Source of the DNA: JAWXBK01 sp040878185
GTDB taxonomy: Bacteria; Pseudomonadota; Alphaproteobacteria; Dongiales; Dongiaceae
Length of the DNA stretch: 64,000 nucleotides
Direction: 5' to 3'
NCBI GenBank assembly: GCA_040878185.1
Contig: JBBDMS010000031.1
Coordinates: forward strand, 1-64,000
Numbering within the stretch: position 1 is the first letter of the stretch; every line of letters begins with the position of its first letter. Below are positions 59,894 to 64,000 of the stretch, one piece after another. The notes below the pieces were generated by a model. It saw only the letters and a program-made list of their open reading frames with translations. It was not told the DNA's origin and did no database searches. A program made the translations under genes and the position numbers.

Positions 59894-60861
59894 GCTTCGC
59901 TGGCCTTCTTCGCAGCCTTTTTCGCAGCGCCCTTTTCAGGGTCGAGGCGAACGCGGACGCGTTTTTCGTCAGCCGGAACCGCTTCCCGGAGCGCGGCGAG
60001 CGGCGTCTTGAGCCGCGTCAGACGCGGATCGAGATGGCGCAGTTCGAGGAAATCGCTGTCGCCGCCGATCGGCTTCACGATCGTGAAATGCTTGGCGGGC
60101 CCCAGCATCTGCGCGCATTCGGGCGGGCTGAAATAATTGACGATCGGCTGGCCGAATTCCGGATCCGCCATCCAGCGCTTCAACTGCGCGCGCGTGAGGA
60201 AGAAACATCCGGCCATCGGGTTGGTTTTTCCCTCGAAGACGATGTCGCGCCCGAGGACATTGGCTGTGACGCGCGTGCCATCGAACTGATGCGGCAGCAC
60301 GCGGCGCGCCATATCGGGAATCTCGCCATCGACATAGACCTTGAGCCCGCCCCGCGCCGCGATCCGTTCGTAGCGGTTCGGCTGCAGCACATAGTCGTCG
60401 CCGAAGCTGCGATTGAACCAGTCGATCTTGTCGAAAAACATCGGATCGGTGATGGCCAGATCGTCTTCCAGATAGCCGAACAGATCGTAATCGTCGCAGC
60501 GTTCGGCCATCGCCTTGTGGCAGCGGAAACCGAGGCTGCGCGGTTCGACCCGCGATCCCACGACTTTGGTGCGCGGCGGCAAATGCAAGTCCGAAATCAG
60601 ATGCGCCGGGTCGCGGACGCAGAGGACCAGATCGATTCGATGGCGCGGCTTGGTGCGCAGGATCTTCTCGCCGACCAGGCGCGTCGAAATGTCGAGTTCA
60701 TACCGGGCGGCAATCGACGTGGAATAGAGACTGTCGAGACAATGCTGGACGACGGCGATCCGCGTCTTCTCCGGCGTCCGGTCGGCGCCATAGCGCGGCC
60801 GGTCGACCGGCGCCGTGTCGCGTGGCGCGAAGAAATGCGGCATGGCGATGAGAATGCGCAC
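59890..60861 (-). CDS. Glycosyltransferase-like protein inserted in the sox operon
   Basis: 323 residues, GTG start 3 bases after the soxD stop. Rossmann-type start M-R-I-L-I-A-M-P-H-F-F-A, then F-G-Y-L-E-D-D-L-A-I-T-D-P near 128-140, an acidic cluster like the metal-binding E-D-D of GT-A glycosyltransferases, and G-C-F-F-L-T-R-A-Q-L-K-R-W. The tail is Lys/Ala-rich (K-G-A-A-K-K-A-A-K-K). No known sarcosine-oxidase component matches it. Overlaps with soxA by 4 bases and lies tight against soxD, so it is translated as part of the operon. Function unknown; composition resembles its neighbours, so it is not a recent insert. Confidence 0.7.
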   Translation of the reverse strand: MRILIAMPHFFAPRDTAPVDRPRYGADRTPEKTRIAVVQHCLDSLYSTSIAARYELDISTRLVGEKILRTKPRHRIDLVLCVRDPAHLISDLHLPPRTKVVGSRVEPRSLGFRCHKAMAERCDDYDLFGYLEDDLAITDPMFFDKIDWFNRSFGDDYVLQPNRYERIAARGGLKVYVDGEIPDMARRVLPHQFDGTRVTANVLGRDIVFEGKTNPMAGCFFLTRAQLKRWMADPEFGQPIVNYFSPPECAQMLGPAKHFTIVKPIGGDSDFLELRHLDPRLTRLKTPLAALREAVPADEKRVRVRLDPEKGAAKKAAKKASEA

Positions 60862-60864
60862 GGC

Positions 60865-61149
60865 CTAGCGGTTTTCGATCTCGGGTTTCGGATCGGTCAT
60901 TCGATAGACCGCAAGGATTTCATGTGTGACGGTGTGGCGCGCCAGGTTGAACCAGCGCCGGCAGCCGCGCGCATGGACCCAACGTTCGTAGAGCACGCCC
61001 TTCGGGTTGCTGCGCATGTAGAGATAGTCGGCCCATTCCGCATCGCTCAACTGTTCGCCGTCGGCCGGCCGCGCGATATGGCTCTCGCCGCCGCAGCTGA
61101 ATTCGCTTTCGTCGCGCTTGCCGCACCAGGGGCAGGGGATCAGCAGCAT
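60865..61149 (-). CDS. soxD: Sarcosine oxidase, delta subunit
   Basis: 94 residues. Zinc-binding N-terminus L-I-P-C-P-W-C-G-K-R and a later C near 82 region (H-A-R-G-C-R-R-W-F-N), W-A-D-Y-L-Y-M-R-S-N-P-K-G and R-H-T-V-T-H-E, all typical of SoxD. Small structural subunit. Ten bases from soxB. Confidence 0.93.
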   Translation of the reverse strand: MLLIPCPWCGKRDESEFSCGGESHIARPADGEQLSDAEWADYLYMRSNPKGVLYERWVHARGCRRWFNLARHTVTHEILAVYRMTDPKPEIENR

Positions 61150-61159
61150 GGGTTCATTC

Positions 61160-62413
61160 CTAGTGCGCGATGCCGGCGGCGCCGTGCTCGTTGATCAGGG
61201 AGCCGCTGTGGAACCGGCTGAGCGCGAACGGTGCTGCGAGCTTATGCAGCCGGTCGTTGGCGATCGTATCGGCAAAGACCCAGCCGGAACCCGGCGTCGC
61301 CTTGAAACCGCCGGTTCCCCAGCCGCCATTGAAGTACAGCCCCTCGATCGGCGTCTTGTCGATGATCGGCGAGGCATCGGGACAGACATCGACGATGCCC
61401 GCCCATTGCCGCAGCATCTTGAGCCGCGTGAAGATCGGAAACAGCTCAACCAGTGCCGCGAGGAAATCCTCGACGACCGGCGGGCTGCCTCTCTGAGCGT
61501 AGGACTGATAGCCGTCCATCGCGGCACCCAGAACCAGCTCGCCTTTGTCGGACTGGCTCACATAGACATGCACCGTGCCCGAAGTCACGGTCGTATGCAG
61601 GATCGGCTTCAGCGGTTCCGAGACCAGCGCCTGTAAGGGCTTGCTGAGGATCGGCAGTCGCAAACCGGCCATCGCGGCGACCACACTCGAATGACCGGCG
61701 ACGACGATGCCGACCTTGCGCGCGGCGATCGTGCCGCGCGTCGTCTGCAGGCCGGCAATGCGGCCATCGCGAATGTCGAATCCGGTCACCCCGCAATTCT
61801 GGATGATGTCGACGCCGCGTGCATCGGCCGCGCGCGCGAAACCCCAGGCGACCGCGTCGTGTCGTGCGATGCCGCCGCGACGCTGCAGCGAGGCGCCGAC
61901 GATCGGATAGCGCGCGCCGGGATCGACATTGAGGATCGGGCAGAAGGCCTTTACCTGTGCCACATCGAGTATTTCCGAATCGATGCCGTTGAGGCGGATC
62001 GCATTCACCCGCCGGCGCATTTCCATCATTTCGTGCGACGAATGCGCAAGATTGAGCACACCCCGCGGGCTGAACATCACGTTGTAGTTCAGCTCGCGGG
62101 TCAGCGTTTCCCATAGCTTCAGCGAATGTTCGTAGAGATGCGCGCTCTCGTCCCAGAGATAGTTCGAACGCACCACGGTCGTGTTGCGGCCGGTATTGCC
62201 GCCGCCCAGCCATCCTTTCTCGATGACGGCGATGCGCGCGACGCCATGGTTCTTGGCGAGGTAATAGGCGGTCGCGAGCCCATGCCCGCCGCCGCCCACG
62301 ATCACCACATCGTAGGCCGGCTGGGGCTCCGGGCTGCGCCAGGCCGCCTGCCAGTCCTGATGATGCGAGAGGGCGTTCCGGGCGAGGCTGACGATCGAGT
62401 AGCGCGGATTCAT
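61160..62413 (-). CDS. soxB: Sarcosine oxidase, beta subunit
   Basis: 417-residue flavoprotein carrying the sarcosine-oxidising site. N-terminal Y-D-V-V-I-V-G-G-G-G-H-G (about 34-45), G-G-N-T-G-R-N-T-T-V, and L-Q-R-R-G-G-I-A-R-H-D-A-V-A-W-G-F, the segment around the covalently bound FMN histidine. First gene of the leftward soxB-D-(gt)-A-G operon, diverging from gbdR across 139 bases. Confidence 0.94.
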   Translation of the reverse strand: MNPRYSIVSLARNALSHHQDWQAAWRSPEPQPAYDVVIVGGGGHGLATAYYLAKNHGVARIAVIEKGWLGGGNTGRNTTVVRSNYLWDESAHLYEHSLKLWETLTRELNYNVMFSPRGVLNLAHSSHEMMEMRRRVNAIRLNGIDSEILDVAQVKAFCPILNVDPGARYPIVGASLQRRGGIARHDAVAWGFARAADARGVDIIQNCGVTGFDIRDGRIAGLQTTRGTIAARKVGIVVAGHSSVVAAMAGLRLPILSKPLQALVSEPLKPILHTTVTSGTVHVYVSQSDKGELVLGAAMDGYQSYAQRGSPPVVEDFLAALVELFPIFTRLKMLRQWAGIVDVCPDASPIIDKTPIEGLYFNGGWGTGGFKATPGSGWVFADTIANDRLHKLAAPFALSRFHSGSLINEHGAAGIAH

Positions 62414-62552
62414 TGGCGGGTTTTTGCGGTCTTTCAGGGGCGCGCGGGCAATCTGGCAGCGCAGGCACGGGCTGGCAAGCAGGCCCCGGAAGCCGCTTCA
62501 GGAAAATCTTTTGTCCGAATAGCGACATTTGCTAGGGTGGGGGCCTTCCAGA
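62414..62552. promoter_or_regulatory. soxB-gbdR divergent promoter region
   Basis: 139 bases between divergent starts. GbdR-type regulators are known to activate sox genes in Pseudomonas, so this gap is the expected binding region. The stretch GGAAAATCTTTTGTCCGAATAG is A/T-richer than the rest. No confident operator could be picked by eye. Confidence 0.4.
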
Positions 62553-63662
62553 ATGGAGCGCCCCCGCGCGGCCCAGATGTTCGGCGCCAGACCCAAGGAA
62601 CTACCGCAGGATATCGGCTTCCTGTTGGTCCCGCTCTTTTCGATGATCGCCTTCGTCTCGGCGCTCGAACCGCTGCGCCTGGCCAATCGCGCGAGCGGCC
62701 GTCAGCTCTATCGCTGGCGCGTCTTCTCGCCCGACGGCAGGCCGGTGACCGCGAGCAACGGGCTCGAGATCCGGCCCGAGGGCGCGCTCGACGAACTGAT
62801 GGATTTCAGCACGGTGGTGGTGTGCAGCGGCATCGACGCGCACAAGTTCCACGACCGGGCTACATTGACCGTGCTGCGTAAGCTCGATCGCAAGGGCGCC
62901 GATATCGGCGCGCTCTGCACCGCGAGCCACATTCTCGCGCAGGCCGGTCTGCTCGATGGCTATCGCTGCACGATCCACTGGGAAAATCTTGCCGGCTTTG
63001 CCGAGCAGTTTCCCGAGATCGACATCACAACGGAACTGTTCGAGATCGATCGCAGCCGTTTCACCTGCGCGGGCGGTACCGCCGCGCTCGACATGATGCT
63101 GAACCTGATCGGCGGGCAGCATGGCGCCGAGCTCGCCGCGCAGGTCTCGGAACAGTTCATGCACGAGCGCATCCGCGACCGGCACGATCATCAGCGCATG
63201 GGGCTGCCGGCGCGTCTCGGCCTTCGGCATCCCAAGCTGCTCGAGGTGGCGCGGTTGATGGAACAGAACCTGGAGGAACCGCTGGAGCGTGCCGAGCTCG
63301 CCAAGGCGGTCGGACTTTCGACCCGCCAGCTCGAGCGGCTGTTCCGCAAATACCTGCACCGCTCGCCGGCGCGCTATTACGTCGAACTGCGGCTCGATCG
63401 CGCGCGGCGTTTGCTGCAGCAGACCAATATTCCGATCATCGACGTGGCGCTGGCCTGCGGCTTCGTCTCCGCGTCGCATTTCTCGAAATGCTATCGGGAT
63501 TTCTTCGGCAAGACGCCGCGCCGCGAACGCGCGGGACTACTGGCCGCGGAATCGGATCTGGACGAGGCGGGCGGCGAGCCGGCCTATGCGAATTCCGGCC
63601 GCGGTCGCGAGAAGAGCAGGCGCACCATCGGCTCGAAGGCCTCGAGCGGGATGGTGTCGTAG
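62553..63662 (+). CDS. gbdR: GlxA-type AraC regulator, GbdR-like
   Basis: 369 residues from ATG 62553; a TTG at 62529 and an ATG at 62577 are alternatives. N-terminal DJ-1/PfpI-like domain (about 20-195) with F-L-L-V-P-L-F-S-M-I-A-F and G-A-L-C-T-A-S-H-I-L-A. C-terminal AraC pair of helix-turn-helices with L-A-K-A-V-G-L-S-T-R-Q-L-E-R-L-F and I-I-D-V-A-L-A-C-G-F-V-S-A-S-H-F. Length and architecture fit GbdR, activator of betaine and sarcosine catabolism. The last 79 bases overlap the convergent HD gene. Confidence 0.85.
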   Translation: MERPRAAQMFGARPKELPQDIGFLLVPLFSMIAFVSALEPLRLANRASGRQLYRWRVFSPDGRPVTASNGLEIRPEGALDELMDFSTVVVCSGIDAHKFHDRATLTVLRKLDRKGADIGALCTASHILAQAGLLDGYRCTIHWENLAGFAEQFPEIDITTELFEIDRSRFTCAGGTAALDMMLNLIGGQHGAELAAQVSEQFMHERIRDRHDHQRMGLPARLGLRHPKLLEVARLMEQNLEEPLERAELAKAVGLSTRQLERLFRKYLHRSPARYYVELRLDRARRLLQQTNIPIIDVALACGFVSASHFSKCYRDFFGKTPRRERAGLLAAESDLDEAGGEPAYANSGRGREKSRRTIGSKASSGMVS

Positions 63663-64000
63663 GTCGGATCGAACGCGGTCTGATCCCATTTCTCGCAGAA
63701 ATTGGCGGTGCGCTCGAACATCGGGTGGCCGCGATACTGGTCCCGCGCATTCCGGTCCCGGCCGTAATGATGCCAGAAGAAGTAACCCTGGAAGATCCCG
63801 TGATGCTTGACCAGCCAGAAATTATCTTCGGAGATGTAAGGCCGCAGGATCGCGGCGGCGAGCTGGGCGTGATTGTTGGGCGCGAGCGTGTCGCCGATAT
63901 CGTGCAGAAGCGCGCAGCAGACCAACTCGTCGTCGGCGCCGTCGCGCTTCGCGCGCGTCGCCGTCTGGAGGGAATGCTGGAAGCGGTCAATCCTGTAGCC
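63584..64000 (-). CDS. HD-domain protein, mixed-valent diiron oxygenase-like (cut by window end)
   Basis: 138 C-terminal residues visible, start beyond 64000. Read from the window edge: G-Y-R-I-D-R-F-Q-H-S-L-Q-T-A-T, then L-L-H-D-I-G-D, N-N-H-A-Q-L-A, L-V-K-H-H-G, and C-E-K-W-D-Q-T-A-F-D. The four His, HD pair, Lys-His and late Asp mirror the ligand order in PhnZ/TmpB and inositol-oxygenase-like enzymes, although it is a separate branch from the protein at 13704. Adjacent to a GbdR-type gene, so a role in quaternary-amine oxidation is possible but not shown. Confidence 0.7.
   Translation of the reverse strand, partial: GYRIDRFQHSLQTATRAKRDGADDELVCCALLHDIGDTLAPNNHAQLAAAILRPYISEDNFWLVKHHGIFQGYFFWHHYGRDRNARDQYRGHPMFERTANFCEKWDQTAFDPTYDTIPLEAFEPMVRLLFSRPRPEFA

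Noticed and set aside
1..64000. CRISPR arrays, rRNA, tRNA and complete insertion sequences
   Set aside because: No regularly spaced direct repeats, no cloverleaf or rRNA sequence, and no transposase or integrase frame was recognised.

Overview
This window is a densely packed, GC-rich bacterial chromosome segment. It most likely comes from an alphaproteobacterium: it carries a phnWAY cluster, a BetI-type repressor, a fused ZnuA/Zur locus, PdeM/Lhr, two dimethylglycine-dehydrogenase-like proteins and a heterotetrameric sarcosine oxidase. There is no rRNA, tRNA, CRISPR array or complete insertion sequence to narrow this down. About 50 protein genes are supported. Three short A+T-richer islands interrupt the uniform high-GC coding style.

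Layout. 1-843 is the C-terminal end of a leucyl aminopeptidase. 1004-14255 is an organophosphonate locus. It encodes a three-gene ABC importer of the 2-aminoethylphosphonate (2-AEP) type, a divergent LysR regulator, phnW-phnA-phnY (2-AEP to phosphonoacetaldehyde to phosphonoacetate to acetate plus phosphate), and then a dimethylglycine-dehydrogenase-like flavoprotein coupled to tmpA-tmpB-like oxygenases. TmpA/TmpB are known to turn 2-trimethylaminoethylphosphonate into glycine betaine plus phosphate. 14284-17688 is a zinc uptake locus (znuB-znuC-zur diverging from znuA, with a Zur box). 17788-28850 is mixed: an SMP-30 protein, an A+T-rich HsdR-N-like gene abutting a rhodanese relic, a small peptide gene plus HprK/PqqD-like fusion that looks like a peptide-modification pair, the DNA-repair pair pdeM-lhr, an AI-2E-type membrane protein, a VOC-fold relic, an MTA/SAH nucleosidase, and a two-gene A+T-rich island with a HEPN-like protein.

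28960-50718 is dominated by quaternary-amine metabolism: two Rieske oxygenases of the betaine-demethylase type, an aminotransferase, BetI with a palindromic operator, a ProXVW-like betaine importer, a betaine-homocysteine methyltransferase-like gene next to argS, and a second dimethylglycine dehydrogenase. 50921-64000 continues the theme: a GFA-family protein, two tandem secreted paralogues of unknown function, an MttB-superfamily methyltransferase, an A+T-rich DUF4238-like gene bracketed by copies of the mttB-homologue 3' end, a soxB-D-A-G operon with an extra glycosyltransferase-like gene inside it, a GbdR-like regulator, and a truncated HD-domain oxygenase-like gene.

How it works together (inference from families and context): phosphonate head groups are imported and stripped of phosphate by two chemically different routes. 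The trimethylated one yields glycine betaine. Betaine from this source, or imported directly, can lose its first methyl group by a Rieske oxygenase, by BHMT, or by the MttB-type enzyme. Dimethylglycine dehydrogenases and sarcosine oxidase then complete demethylation to glycine, with one-carbon units entering the folate pool. The window therefore reads as a linked phosphonate-to-betaine-to-glycine supply line for phosphorus, nitrogen and one-carbon units.
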